From Deltaproteobacteria bacterium (GTDB taxonomy: Bacteria; Myxococcota_A; UBA9042), in NCBI GenBank assembly GCA_020632665.1, contig JACKFC010000015.1, positions 1 to 64,000 of the forward strand: a stretch of 64,000 nucleotides of DNA, written 5' to 3'. This document shows positions 8,763 to 17,981 of the stretch, in pieces. The position numbers and the translations under genes are program-made. Below the pieces are notes generated by a model. That model had not been told where the DNA came from. It saw only the letters and a list, made by a program, of their open reading frames with translations, and did no database searches. The number at the start of each line of letters is the position of its first letter. The first letter of the stretch is position 1.

Positions 8763-9560
8763 ATGCGCGCCTTCGTCCTCGCCGCGGGTCTCGGCACCCG
8801 GCTGCGTCCGCTGACCCGCTTGGTGCCCAAGCCGATGGTCGCGGTCGGCGATATGCCGCTGGTCGAGCGCGCCGTTCGTCAGCTCGCGGCGGCCGGCGTC
8901 GACGAGATCGGCGTCAACGTCTACCACCAGCCCGAGCCGATCCTCGCCCACCTTGGCGACGGCAGCCGCTTCGGCGTGCGGATTCGCATCTTCGACGAGC
9001 GCGAGGCCCTGCCCGGCGAGGCCGCCGGACGACGTGAGCCGCTCGGCACCGGTGGCGGCCTGAAGGCGGCGGAGAGCTGGCTGCGCGAGGGGGGCGACCG
9101 CTTCCTGCTCGTCAACGGCGACGCCTGGCACAGCTTCGACCTCGCGGCCGTGATGGCGGCGCACGAGCCGGGCAGCCTGGCGACGATGGTCGTCCACGTC
9201 GACCGGCGCCGCCCCGAGCTGCACACGCTGGATTGCCGGCCGGAGGGCCGGGTCCGCCGCTTCCTGGCCCGGGTGCCGATGTCAGTCGACGAGCTCGAAG
9301 CCGCCGAGCCCGGCTTCCTCGGCATCTACACCGGCGTCGCGGTCTACGACCTCCGCCTGCTCGAACGCCTGCCGGCACACCGGGTCAGCGGTCTGGTGCT
9401 GCACGGCCTCGGCCCCGCGCTCGCAGAGGGCGACGCCATCCGTTGGCTGCGGCCCGAGGGCCTCTGGGTCGATTGCGGCACGATCGACGAGCTGCAGCGG
9501 GCCGATATCTTCGCCCGCTCGCTGCGGATCCTGCCCAGCGAGCAGGCCCTACTCAGCTAG
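8763..9560 (+). CDS. NTP-transferase family sugar-1-phosphate nucleotidyltransferase
   Basis: 265 residues. The N-terminal signature FVLAAGLGTRLRPLTRLVPK and a Lys/Pro-containing loop (PKPMVAVGDMPLVE) bind the nucleotide. LLVNGDAWHS supplies the metal-binding Asp, and GTGGGLKAAE contacts the sugar. It is most like MurNAc-1-phosphate uridylyltransferase (MurU) or mannose-1-phosphate guanylyltransferase. It lacks the C-terminal left-handed beta-helix of GlmU. The partner kinase (AmgK) of the MurU pathway is not next to it, so the substrate is left open. It ends 8 bp from the convergent vWA-FHA gene. Confidence 0.85.
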   Translation: MRAFVLAAGLGTRLRPLTRLVPKPMVAVGDMPLVERAVRQLAAAGVDEIGVNVYHQPEPILAHLGDGSRFGVRIRIFDEREALPGEAAGRREPLGTGGGLKAAESWLREGGDRFLLVNGDAWHSFDLAAVMAAHEPGSLATMVVHVDRRRPELHTLDCRPEGRVRRFLARVPMSVDELEAAEPGFLGIYTGVAVYDLRLLERLPAHRVSGLVLHGLGPALAEGDAIRWLRPEGLWVDCGTIDELQRADIFARSLRILPSEQALLS

Positions 9561-9568
9561 TCTTTCGG

Positions 9569-11074
9569 CTACTTCAGACGGAACTCGAGTTCGGTCGTCC
9601 CGATGGAGATCTTGTCTCCGTCCTTGAGGAAGACCTTGTGGATCCGCGCGCCGTTGACCAACACACCGTTGGTCGAGTTGAGATCGGCGATCTCGTAGCG
9701 CATCTGGTCGATCTTGATCGCCGCGTGACGACGTGAGACCGAGCCGTCCTCGATGACCAGCGTATTGCCCTTCATCGAACCGATCGTGGTGACGTCGTCG
9801 ATCAGCGGCAGCACTTCGCCAGCGAGCGGGCCGGCGCGCACGAAGAGCTTGCCGCGGTCCGGACCGTCGTAGACCTGCTGCTGCACCTGCACCTGACCGC
9901 CACCGCCACGGCCGCGACGGGCGATCATCATGATGAGGCCAATCAGCAAACCGACGCCGAGCAGGCCGCCGAGCACGATGCCGATCCACTTCAGCAGGTT
10001 CATCCAGTTGAAGCCACGCAGCGGCAGGCGGACGTCGTTGTACTGCGCCTCTTCTTCGGCGCCGTCCTTCATCTTGACCTTCAGGCCGATGACGTAGTTG
10101 GCGAGGTCCTTGCCCTTCACCCGCTCGCCGTGGTCGGGGAGGTCCTCGAGCTTGGCGCGGATGATCAGCTGCTTCTTGATCCGGGTCGCGATGCCGTCCC
10201 AGACCGACGGGATCGTGGCGAAATCCTTGCTGTCGATGCGCTTGTAGATGCCGCCCGAGCCATTCGCCAGGGACTGCAGCATCGCGAGGTATTGCGGGTC
10301 GTCGGCGGTGAAACCGATGGCGTGGACGCGGATCTTGTACTCGCCGTATTTCTCGAGGATGCGGTCGATCTTCGAGGTCAGCTTCGACTTGCGGGTCTCG
10401 CGATCCTTGCCGTCGCTCATCACGACCAGGAAGCGCCGCCGCGCCGAGCCCAGCTTGTCGAGGTTGTCGACGAAGTAGCCGAGCGCCTTGTCGACGGCAC
10501 GCAGCACCTCGGGAGCGAGCGTCCGCTTGCGTTTGTTGCTTCCCTGCAGGCCCTCGGGATCGAGGTCGGCGTCGGGCACCGAGGCGTTGGCCGCGGCCTC
10601 TTTGGCCTGCGAAAAGTCGCTGGCGAAGCTGTAGACGACTTCGTGCGGCGAACCCTCGCGGTAGAGCAGGACGGCGATCTTGTCGTTGCCGCCGAGGCGC
10701 TGGATGAACTGGCTGGCGCCTTCCTTCTCTTGCTGGAAGGTCGAGTGCACCTCGTCGCTGTTCTGGATGAAGTACGAGGAGCTGCCGTTCATCAGGATGA
10801 CGATGGCCACCGGCTCGCCGGCCTTCTCGCTGGTCTCGAGCTCGATCGAGCTCACCGAGAGCGGCTGGTTGCTGGCGCTAATCTCGAGGTCTTCCGGCAA
10901 CACGCCGTCCATCGGCACGCCGCGCGTGTCCAGGACGTCGGCGTGCAGCGTCAGCTCCTGCGTCTTGTCGTCATAGCTGACGTGCTCGATGACGACGCGC
11001 TTCTCGGCGAAAGCGACGCTCACGCTGGAGAGGACCAGCAGCAGGCTGAGGGTGGCGGCTACAAGGCGGCGCAT
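9569..11074 (-). CDS. vWA-FHA membrane protein at the end of the eCIS cluster
   Basis: 501 residues. Signal peptide (MRRLVAATLSLLLVLSSVSVAFA), von Willebrand factor A-like domain (about 90-310), one transmembrane helix (about residues 355-380), Gln-rich linker, and a C-terminal FHA domain (about 400-495) with GS-x-RRH and NSTNG phosphopeptide-binding motifs. The topology puts vWA outside the membrane and FHA in the cytoplasm. The vWA MIDAS is degenerate (NGSSS instead of DxSxS), so metal-dependent binding is doubtful. It follows an FHA gene and the tail operon on the same strand, suggesting that Ser/Thr phosphorylation signals reach the injection machine. That link is inferred from position only. 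Confidence 0.8.
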   Translation of the reverse strand: MRRLVAATLSLLLVLSSVSVAFAEKRVVIEHVSYDDKTQELTLHADVLDTRGVPMDGVLPEDLEISASNQPLSVSSIELETSEKAGEPVAIVILMNGSSSYFIQNSDEVHSTFQQEKEGASQFIQRLGGNDKIAVLLYREGSPHEVVYSFASDFSQAKEAAANASVPDADLDPEGLQGSNKRKRTLAPEVLRAVDKALGYFVDNLDKLGSARRRFLVVMSDGKDRETRKSKLTSKIDRILEKYGEYKIRVHAIGFTADDPQYLAMLQSLANGSGGIYKRIDSKDFATIPSVWDGIATRIKKQLIIRAKLEDLPDHGERVKGKDLANYVIGLKVKMKDGAEEEAQYNDVRLPLRGFNWMNLLKWIGIVLGGLLGVGLLIGLIMMIARRGRGGGGQVQVQQQVYDGPDRGKLFVRAGPLAGEVLPLIDDVTTIGSMKGNTLVIEDGSVSRRHAAIKIDQMRYEIADLNSTNGVLVNGARIHKVFLKDGDKISIGTTELEFRLK

Positions 11075-11171
11075 GACGGCTCCCGTGGCAGGCAGCGAGG
11101 CCTGTTCCCTACGGCGAGAGCATGCACCAGCGCACGGCAGAGCGGAACCCCGGAGCGCGGATCTGAGGAGG

Positions 11172-11837
11172 CTATTCGAGCGACTTGAACTTCAGCTCGG
11201 TGCGACCGAGGCGGATCTTGTCGTTGTCGATCAGATCCTCGCGCGAGACGCGTCGCTCGTTGACGTAGCTGCCGTTGGTCGAGTCGAGGTCGACGAAGGT
11301 AAACTCGCCGTTCTCGTGCCGAATCACGGAGTGGTGCGAGCTGAGGTAGGGATCGGTGAGGACGACGTCGCAGTCCGCGGCGGTGCCCATGGTGTTCTTG
11401 CCGTCGATGAGGCGGAAATCGCGCCCCCGCAGTTCACCGTTCAGCACGACGACCCAGCCGACGCAGGGCTGAAAGGTCTGCGCCTGCAGCTGCGCCAAGT
11501 CGATGGCGACCGTGTGGTCAGGTTGGGCGTAGGCCTCCTGCGCCGCAGGCGCCGGGGCGGCTTCCTTCTTGCGACCGAACCAGCCCATGCCTTCGCCCTC
11601 CGCCTGTTGTTGCTGCTGTTGCTGCTGCCTCGCCGGCAGCTTCGCCTTGCCCGCGGCACCCCGCGCCCCTTGCGCGCCCTTCTTCGCTGCCTTCATCGGC
11701 GCGTCGACGGCATTGTTGAAGGAACTCGCCGCCTTGCCCTTTGCCCGGGCCACCACACCGACTTGCTTCGCTTTGGCCTGATTGACGGCCGTATCGACCC
11801 GCTGCTGGGCCAGATTCTTGAAGAAGTCGAAGACCAT
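11172..11837 (-). CDS. FHA-domain protein linked to the eCIS operon
   Basis: 221 residues. The N-terminal half is Lys/Ala-rich with a run of eight glutamines and looks disordered. The C-terminal half is an FHA domain with SSHHSV and DSTNGSYVN, the residues that contact phosphothreonine. No membrane segment or signal is seen. It lies 59 bp downstream of the tail-appendage gene and 97 bp upstream of the vWA-FHA gene. FHA proteins are known partners in some type VI secretion systems, where they read threonine phosphorylation; a similar role here is a guess. Confidence 0.8.
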   Translation of the reverse strand: MVFDFFKNLAQQRVDTAVNQAKAKQVGVVARAKGKAASSFNNAVDAPMKAAKKGAQGARGAAGKAKLPARQQQQQQQQAEGEGMGWFGRKKEAAPAPAAQEAYAQPDHTVAIDLAQLQAQTFQPCVGWVVVLNGELRGRDFRLIDGKNTMGTAADCDVVLTDPYLSSHHSVIRHENGEFTFVDLDSTNGSYVNERRVSREDLIDNDKIRLGRTELKFKSLE

Positions 11838-11896
11838 GACGCGCCTCGTTGCGGCAAACTAGCCGCGGCTCCCCGCGTCGATCATGCCATAGCCGA

Positions 11897-13453
11897 TCAC
11901 TTCTTGCCACGACCCTTCGTAATCGGCTGGAATGCCCACATCTTGAAGACGTTGATGTCGCGATCCGCGGTGATCGGCTTCATCTTCAAGCGCGCGGTGA
12001 CTTCGCGCACATGCTCGGCCGGCACCACGTAGACCCAGTTGCGCCAACGGAACTTGCGGTCCGAGCCGGCGCAGATGCAGTTCGGCAACCGGCGGTCGTT
12101 GCTCTCGACCTCCGCCTCCCAGTCGCCGTGGACGTAATCCATGCGCCAGACCACGTAGATATCCTTGCCGGGCTCGATATTGCGCAGCTCGAACTCGATC
12201 TGGCCGCCCTCGAACGCGACGCCGGTATCTTCGACGACGACGCCGTCGGGGTACTTCAGCTTCTGCCGGGTGCGGTAGCGGTCGCGCTCGCCGGTGATCT
12301 TCCACTGGTGCTCGCGCTCGCTCTCGGGGTCGAGCGGGTCGATCATGTCGACCAGGACCATGTTGATGCCCTCGATGACCATCTGGTCCTCGAACGGCGC
12401 GCTGCGCACCTTGATATTCTCGATGACGGCGTTGGTGTCCGCCGCCGGGGCGACCTCGATCTTGCGCTCGCGACGGAGCGATTTGTCGAACATCGTCTCC
12501 ATGAACTTGTAGCACTCGGTCTGGTAGCCGAGCAGCGCGTTGAGGAACTCGAGGCTGAAAGCAGACTCGTCGTATTTCTGCATCGCGATCTCGACGTGCT
12601 TCTTGAAGTTCGCGAAATCACGCTGCGACGACACCTGCGGCACGTTCTGCTCGATCTCTTCGATCAGCGTCCACTGGTGGCTGAGGATGATCATGTAGAG
12701 CTTGAAGACGTTGCGCAGGTCGACGAGCTGGCTGTGCATCAGCATCTCGAGCGTGATGAAGGCGTGCAGCACGTCCGACGCAGGCAGGATGCGCATCTGG
12801 TGGTAGAGGTAGGCGTAGACCGCTTTGCTCCGCCGGATCATCTCCAGCAGCTCCCAGAGGGTCTTCGGGTCGATGAACGAGCCGACGCAACCGGCGACGG
12901 GCACGTAGCGCAGGTCGATCTCGTTCTCGGCTGGGCCGAAGGGGTCCTTCGCGTCGGTGATGCGCTTGACGTCCTTGGTCAGCGCGACGCGGCAGAGCTC
13001 GATCTCGGAGTTCACGTCCGGCTCGGTCACCGTCCACTCGACCTTGCAGCCCTCGGTCACACGACGGTGGCCCTTGAAGTCGAGGTTCTCCTTGTAGGAG
13101 ATGAAGTCGGTGAACTCCTCGAGGTAGCGGACGACCAGGTAGACCGTGGTCGGCAGCTTGAAGTCACCGGGATTCAACTGCTTGATCTCGGGCTCCCAGA
13201 GGAAGATGTCGTTGCCGGCGCCGTCGATGGCGTAGCCCGACTGCACCTCGACCGCCAGCTCGCCGCGGCCGCGACCGCTGACGTGCAGCCCGCCGAGGGC
13301 GTGCGGCACCAGGCCCGGGCCGTGGAACATGCGGTTGTGCAGCCGATGCTTCTCGACGTGGTAGGACTCGCCTTCGTTCCAATCCTTCTCCGTGGTCCGG
13401 AACCCGCGGAAGAAGTTGAGCCGCTTGAAGCTCTTGAGCTCGTTGGTGGCCAT
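11897..13453 (-). CDS. eCIS tail-appendage/baseplate-associated structural protein
   Basis: 518 residues. I recognise no named domain with certainty. The N-terminus (NFFRGFRTTEKDWNEGESYH, then RMFHGPGLVP and a GYAIDGAGNDIFLWE segment) resembles a conserved module found beside baseplate genes in contractile injection clusters. The middle is helical (about 190-330) and the C-terminal 150 residues are beta-rich. It sits directly after the gpI-like gene, the usual place for tail-fibre or adhesin genes. It is soluble, with no signal peptide, which is normal for eCIS parts that leave by cell lysis. Confidence 0.6.
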   Translation of the reverse strand: MATNELKSFKRLNFFRGFRTTEKDWNEGESYHVEKHRLHNRMFHGPGLVPHALGGLHVSGRGRGELAVEVQSGYAIDGAGNDIFLWEPEIKQLNPGDFKLPTTVYLVVRYLEEFTDFISYKENLDFKGHRRVTEGCKVEWTVTEPDVNSEIELCRVALTKDVKRITDAKDPFGPAENEIDLRYVPVAGCVGSFIDPKTLWELLEMIRRSKAVYAYLYHQMRILPASDVLHAFITLEMLMHSQLVDLRNVFKLYMIILSHQWTLIEEIEQNVPQVSSQRDFANFKKHVEIAMQKYDESAFSLEFLNALLGYQTECYKFMETMFDKSLRRERKIEVAPAADTNAVIENIKVRSAPFEDQMVIEGINMVLVDMIDPLDPESEREHQWKITGERDRYRTRQKLKYPDGVVVEDTGVAFEGGQIEFELRNIEPGKDIYVVWRMDYVHGDWEAEVESNDRRLPNCICAGSDRKFRWRNWVYVVPAEHVREVTARLKMKPITADRDINVFKMWAFQPITKGRGKK

Positions 13454-13465
13454 CTCTGCTCTCCC

Positions 13466-14326
13466 CTACTCTTCGTCGCCCACACTGTTCTCGCCGATGG
13501 TCATGAACGGACCCCAGTCGTCCATGGCCGCGCTCGACTCGAACCGCAGGAAATAGTTGGTGTGTGCCGGCTTCTCCGCCTGGATCACACGATGGATGCG
13601 GATCAGCTGATCCTCGCTCACCTCGGCGGGCGGCATCGGCAGCTCGACCACGAAGCAATTGTTCAGGTTCATCGGCGGCAAGATGGTCGAGCTCTCGCCG
13701 ATCACCGACGAGACCTCGACCCGGAACGCGCCCTCCGGCCACTCGTTCTCGTAGATCCGCGGCCGTACGCCGATGTAGATCTCGAGCAGCTGCTCGAGCG
13801 CGCGCCGCGTGCCGCGAATATCGTAGAGCGTCGGGGCGAAGCGCAGCCACCGCCGCTTCTTCTCCTCGGGCCAATCGTCCTCGAGCTGCAGCGCGATCCA
13901 GCCGGCCAGCCAGTGCAGGAATTCCGGCGGCGTGTCGGCTGGGCGGAAGAGCTCGTCGACCGATTCGAGGCGGGCCCGGACCGAGTCGTGGATCTGCTGG
14001 AAAATCCAGAGGAAGTTCTGAAGAAATGCGTTGTTGTCGTCGCTCGTGACCTGGTAGATCTGCGGCAGGAAGCGGATCCACGACTGCATCGAGACGGCGA
14101 GCTCGATCGTGACCGTCGCGTCGACCAACATGCCGCGCGCCGGCTGCTGGCCGACAACGCTGCCGTCAGGATCGTACGAGAGCGTGTAGCGCGGCACGCC
14201 GGGCTCGAAGCCGGCCTGCACGAGCACGATCTGCGCGTCTTGCAGGCGAAGGCCCGCGACGTCGGGGACGACCAGCTTTCGCGGTCGCCGCAACCCTCGC
14301 GTTCCTCGGCCCCCTGCTTCGGTCAT
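13466..14326 (-). CDS. PASTA-phage tail protein I (gpI-like) fusion, baseplate wedge
   Basis: 286 residues. Residues about 15-80 form a PASTA-like repeat (VPDVAGLRLQDAQIVLVQAG ... GQQPARGMLV). The rest matches the phage tail protein I / Afp12 type: LPQIYQ at the start, then ADTPPEFLHWLAGWIAL and RALEQLLEIYIG. The normal role is as a baseplate wedge component between the baseplate J protein and the fibres. PASTA domains bind muropeptide or beta-lactam stems, so the fusion might add cell-wall affinity to the baseplate. Only 12 bp separate it from the next gene and 26 bp from the baseplate J gene. Confidence 0.75.
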   Translation of the reverse strand: MTEAGGRGTRGLRRPRKLVVPDVAGLRLQDAQIVLVQAGFEPGVPRYTLSYDPDGSVVGQQPARGMLVDATVTIELAVSMQSWIRFLPQIYQVTSDDNNAFLQNFLWIFQQIHDSVRARLESVDELFRPADTPPEFLHWLAGWIALQLEDDWPEEKKRRWLRFAPTLYDIRGTRRALEQLLEIYIGVRPRIYENEWPEGAFRVEVSSVIGESSTILPPMNLNNCFVVELPMPPAEVSEDQLIRIHRVIQAEKPAHTNYFLRFESSAAMDDWGPFMTIGENSVGDEE

Positions 14327-14352
14327 GCGGACTCCTCGCTCCTCTTGCCCGA

Positions 14353-17352
14353 TTAGGCGATGCGCTCGTGGGCCTTCTCCACCACCTCGACCTTGAGGCA
14401 GTGGACGAGCTCTCCGGGCGCGATCTTCAGCTGATCGACCTCGAGCTTGGTCCGCTCGTCGATGATCCGCACGCGGTCGACGAAGTCGACGCCGCCGACC
14501 TCTTCGACCACGTGGTAGAGGTCGACGCGGTAGACGGGACGGCCGAAGGGCCAGCCCTCGCGTTGCTTCCAGCCACGCAGCGGGTGCAGGAACATCCGCA
14601 CCCGGCGCTCGATCTCCGCCTTGACCCGATCCGCCGCGGTCGCCTGCAGCAGGATGATCTCGACCGTCACCGAGAGCTCGCGGAAGGTCGGCCGGGTGAC
14701 GTTGAGGACCGTGGTCAGCAGCTTGCGGTCGGCGAGGTAGTTCCGAACCTTGCGCAGCAGCTCGGTCGAGGCGATCGGCTTCTCCATGAAGTCCGGATGG
14801 TTCTCGGCCACGCGTGGAACCACGACGACCGTCACTTCACCCTCGCGCTCGGTCGCCGGCAGGGCGCAGACGCGCGCCACCGAGCCCGACGCTTCCTTCG
14901 CCAGCCACTCGAAGTCCTCAGCAGTGACGGCGCGGCCTTTGGCCTTGAGCGAGTGCGGCCCGCGGAGCTTGGCCTCCTCGACGCTCTCGAGGTCGGCGCC
15001 ACCGGCCGCGGCGTAGATATTGCGGACGTTCTCGACGTAGCTCACCGACTGCAGCAGGACCGAGATGGCCTCGGGCGGGACGTTGCCGGCCGCGCCGCCG
15101 CCAACCTGGTAGCGTGAGCAGATGACGTTGCGGTCGCCCTTCGGCGGGACCATGCCGCGGATGCCGTCACCGAACGTGATCTTGCCGGTGATGATGTCCT
15201 TCTTGTAGTGGCGCGAGGCGCTGCGGGACTCGAAGAGGCTGTCGACTTCGTGCCAGCGGACGAGGAAACCCTCTCCGTCGGGATCTTCGCGGACGCAATC
15301 CTCGCCCTCGACCGCCATCAACTCGGCGAGATCCGCGGAGCCCGGTTTCTCGCGCTCACGGACCCAGATCTGCTGTCCCGGCAGGACCGGACCGCGAACA
15401 AAGGAGAACGATTGGTTCGGCGTGCCCTTGGAGGAGCCGAGGATCGTGTCGCGGTAGGTCGTCAGGTTGTCGGCGTAGACGCAGTTCGGCAGCACGGTGC
15501 GCAGCATCGGAGGCTCGTCGTAGCCACCGTGCTCGAGGCGCGCCCGAAACCAGTAGAGGTTCTCGCCGTAGCGCTTGTTCTTGCTGTGGTCCTTGGGACC
15601 GACGAGCTCGACGAAGCCAGACTGCTGGAAGCCATGGGTATGGTCGCGGACGACCAGCGACCGCCACTCACGCCCGCTCCAATACTCCCACGCGATGATC
15701 TGCTCGGACGGGCTTGCCTCCAGCGAGCGCGCCGTCGCGCCCCGGTCGGCGCGCAGCGTGCGCCCCGGGCCGGCGTCCTCGACGAGGTCGAAATAGAGTT
15801 GGCACGACTCGTTCGGGAAGGGCTCGGAGAAGCCCAAGTAGAGCGTCGGGCTCTCCTCGGTCACCGGCGTGAAGGGCTGGAAGGGCTTCATCTCCTCGCG
15901 CGCGAGCGAGGTGTAGTCGGTGTAGACGAAGTCGTTGTAGGCCACGACGTTGGCGAAGGGCTGGGCCGACTCGACGAAGCGGAGCGAGATGCCACGCAGG
16001 GTCGGCGGACGCAGCGGGCGGGTGTCCTTCCAGACCCAGCGGTCGTTCTCCAGCTCGTAGGAGCCTGCGACGCCGTAGTCGCCGCGCTCGATGCGGGCGC
16101 GCACCCAGAGGCCCTCGTTGCCGTTGACCTTGACCGCGCGCATATCCTTCGGCCGGCGGAAGGTCACGAAGCCGGGCGAGGTGAGGCAGGCCGTCTCGTC
16201 GCGGAACTCATGCCCGGGATCTTCTACGTCGTAGTCGCCGAACCCGTGCTTGCCGAGCAACTTCCAGCGCTTGCCGTTGTGGTACTCCCAGGTGACGATC
16301 AGGTCTTCGCTGGGCACCGCGCGCGGCACCGTCTTCACGTCGGCCAGCTCGACGTCGATCCGGATCGTCGCCTCGGCGTGACCGAAGACGGCGTCGCTGC
16401 GCAGGTACATGGCGCAATCGAGCTTCGGCTCACGGGAAAGCGGCTGGAAGCTGCGATCCATGTCGAGCTTGAGGAAGAGGTCGCCGTCCATGCTGGCGAA
16501 TGCCTGCTCGGGGAATTCGCCCTCGCCGATCAGCTCGAGGCGCATCGCGAGGGTGTCGCAGAGCGTCTCCTCGGCGCTGGTCGGCACTTCGGCCAGTCGG
16601 CCGCGGAGGAAGAAGCCCTTCTTGTCGTGAACCTCGGTCTCGACCATGGCCACCGGGCCGATCAGGGCGACCTCGTTGGCTGCCGTCTCGACGCTCGGGT
16701 TCGCCAGCTCACGCCAACGCTCGCCGTCCCAATACTCCCACTCGAGCATCCGGACCAAGGCCTGCGCCGGCTCCCCGGTGCTGGTCGAGCTGAGCGTCAA
16801 CATGCTCGACTCGTTGAAGGCGGCGAGCCGGTCGTCGCAGACGTAGAGGAAGCGCTCGACCGAACGCACGCCAGCCCACAGCGGCACGCCACGCGTGCCG
16901 AGGCCGAGCAGCTCGGTATTGTCGGCGAAGGTCTCGTGGTGCTGGCTCATGCACTTGACGAGCTGGTTGTTGGTGACGACCAGGTCCTTCGCGCTCTCGA
17001 ACGTCTGGTAGCTGCCGTCCGGGCCGGGCTTGGTGCCGCAGCGCGTCGCCGCCGGCACGCGGACCCGATCCGCCTTCGGGTTGATGCCGAACTGCAGCAC
17101 CGCGCGCGCGGGCTGCGGCGGCGTCAGGCCGATGCCCATCAACTCCAGGAAGGCGAGGTAGTTCTTCTCCGGCACCCGGTTGAGCCGGTAGAGCGTCATC
17201 TCCGTCATCCAAGCGAAGAGCTCGATGAGCGTGATGCCGGGGTCGGCCGCGTTGTGGTTGGTCCACTCCGGACAATACTGCGGGATGAGGCGCACGGCCT
17301 CCTGCACGATGTCGTCGAAGCTGCGATCGTCCAGATTCGGACTCGGGATCAT
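14353..17352 (-). CDS. Putative baseplate assembly protein (baseplate J / Afp11-like)
   Basis: 999 residues. The N-terminus (WTNHNAADPGITLIELFAWM, LYRLNRVPEKNYLAFLELMG) is the signature of the large baseplate assembly family seen in contractile injection systems. The C-terminal third holds the baseplate J core, with KARGRAVTAEDFEWLAKEAS-like (LKAKGRAVTAEDFEW) and VDLYHVVEEVGGVDFVDRV. It forms the wedge arms of the baseplate with gp25 and gpI. Its ATG overlaps the gp25 stop by 4 bp (ATGA), so the two are translationally coupled. Confidence 0.85.
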   Translation of the reverse strand: MIPSPNLDDRSFDDIVQEAVRLIPQYCPEWTNHNAADPGITLIELFAWMTEMTLYRLNRVPEKNYLAFLELMGIGLTPPQPARAVLQFGINPKADRVRVPAATRCGTKPGPDGSYQTFESAKDLVVTNNQLVKCMSQHHETFADNTELLGLGTRGVPLWAGVRSVERFLYVCDDRLAAFNESSMLTLSSTSTGEPAQALVRMLEWEYWDGERWRELANPSVETAANEVALIGPVAMVETEVHDKKGFFLRGRLAEVPTSAEETLCDTLAMRLELIGEGEFPEQAFASMDGDLFLKLDMDRSFQPLSREPKLDCAMYLRSDAVFGHAEATIRIDVELADVKTVPRAVPSEDLIVTWEYHNGKRWKLLGKHGFGDYDVEDPGHEFRDETACLTSPGFVTFRRPKDMRAVKVNGNEGLWVRARIERGDYGVAGSYELENDRWVWKDTRPLRPPTLRGISLRFVESAQPFANVVAYNDFVYTDYTSLAREEMKPFQPFTPVTEESPTLYLGFSEPFPNESCQLYFDLVEDAGPGRTLRADRGATARSLEASPSEQIIAWEYWSGREWRSLVVRDHTHGFQQSGFVELVGPKDHSKNKRYGENLYWFRARLEHGGYDEPPMLRTVLPNCVYADNLTTYRDTILGSSKGTPNQSFSFVRGPVLPGQQIWVREREKPGSADLAELMAVEGEDCVREDPDGEGFLVRWHEVDSLFESRSASRHYKKDIITGKITFGDGIRGMVPPKGDRNVICSRYQVGGGAAGNVPPEAISVLLQSVSYVENVRNIYAAAGGADLESVEEAKLRGPHSLKAKGRAVTAEDFEWLAKEASGSVARVCALPATEREGEVTVVVVPRVAENHPDFMEKPIASTELLRKVRNYLADRKLLTTVLNVTRPTFRELSVTVEIILLQATAADRVKAEIERRVRMFLHPLRGWKQREGWPFGRPVYRVDLYHVVEEVGGVDFVDRVRIIDERTKLEVDQLKIAPGELVHCLKVEVVEKAHERIA

Positions 17353-17753
17353 AGGTCTTGCTCCCGCCTGAGGTAGAACGGATAGACGAGGTTGTAGTCG
17401 ACGTTGGTCGACCGCACGGTGTACTTGACCGACACCGCCATCACGTTCTCGCGCTTGTCGTCAGGCGCCGCCATCACCCGGATATCGGTGATGCGCGGCT
17501 CGTGCTTCATCAGGGCCTCGCGGACGTAGAACGCCACCAAGCCGGCTGTGGCCTCGGAATTCGGATGGAAGACGAAGTCGTGGACGCGGCTACCGAAGAG
17601 CGGCCGCATCACGCGCTCACCGACGGCGGTGCCGACGATGACCCGGATCGACTGCTCGATATTCTCCGGCCCGTCGCTCATCGAGACCCCGCCGACGGCG
17701 TTCACGCCGAGCGGAAACTGCAAGCCGCGGCCGAGGAAGCTCTTGGTCGCCAT
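17349..17753 (-). CDS. gp25-like baseplate wedge protein (Afp9-like)
   Basis: 134 residues, the usual length. GPW/gp25 family features are FPLGVNAVGG near the start, ENIEQSIRVIVGTAVGERVMRP-type core (IRVIVGTAVGERVMRPLFGS) and the EPRITDIRV segment. The T4 gp25 homologue links the sheath to the baseplate and nucleates sheath assembly. Position between the hub/zinc-ribbon genes and baseplate J matches the order in known eCIS loci. Confidence 0.88.
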   Translation of the reverse strand: MATKSFLGRGLQFPLGVNAVGGVSMSDGPENIEQSIRVIVGTAVGERVMRPLFGSRVHDFVFHPNSEATAGLVAFYVREALMKHEPRITDIRVMAAPDDKRENVMAVSVKYTVRSTNVDYNLVYPFYLRREQDL

Positions 17754-17771
17754 CGTCCCCCCGCTGCCCGG

Positions 17772-17981
17772 TTACCCGAGCAGGCCTTCGAACTTCAGTC
17801 CACACTGCGGGCAGCGGACCCGGACCCAGCCGTCGTCCCACTCGCAGTTGAGCTTGCCCTTGTCGCATCGCGGACAGCTGTGGCCGTCCGTGCGCCCGGA
17901 CGCCACCTCGGTCAACACATCCGAGAGCGCCATCATCGTCTCTTCCGCGTCCCAGGGAGGGAAGTGTGCGTCGTTGGGCAT
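17772..17981 (-). CDS. Small zinc-ribbon protein in the eCIS operon
   Basis: 69 residues starting at the ATG at 17981, where GGAGG stands 4 bp upstream. Longer in-frame readings to 18068 lack a ribosome site. The C-terminal half is a complete four-cysteine ribbon (CPRC ... CPQC, 17 residues between the pairs); the N-terminal half is an acidic helix. It takes the place where a PAAR spike tip is often encoded, but it has no PAAR motif. It could be an assembly factor or a tip replacement; its function is unknown. The stop is 18 bp from gp25. Confidence 0.6.
   Translation of the reverse strand: MPNDAHFPPWDAEETMMALSDVLTEVASGRTDGHSCPRCDKGKLNCEWDDGWVRVRCPQCGLKFEGLLG

Noticed and set aside
5939..8830. 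Upstream extension of the minus-strand hydrolase frame to 1245 residues
   Set aside because: The extra 960 residues are antisense to the plus-strand lipoprotein; only the last 280 residues have hydrolase motifs.
11849..17376. Long plus-strand open frames (835 and 722 residues)
   Set aside because: Antisense to the appendage, gpI and baseplate J genes, with shadow-type composition and no family motifs.
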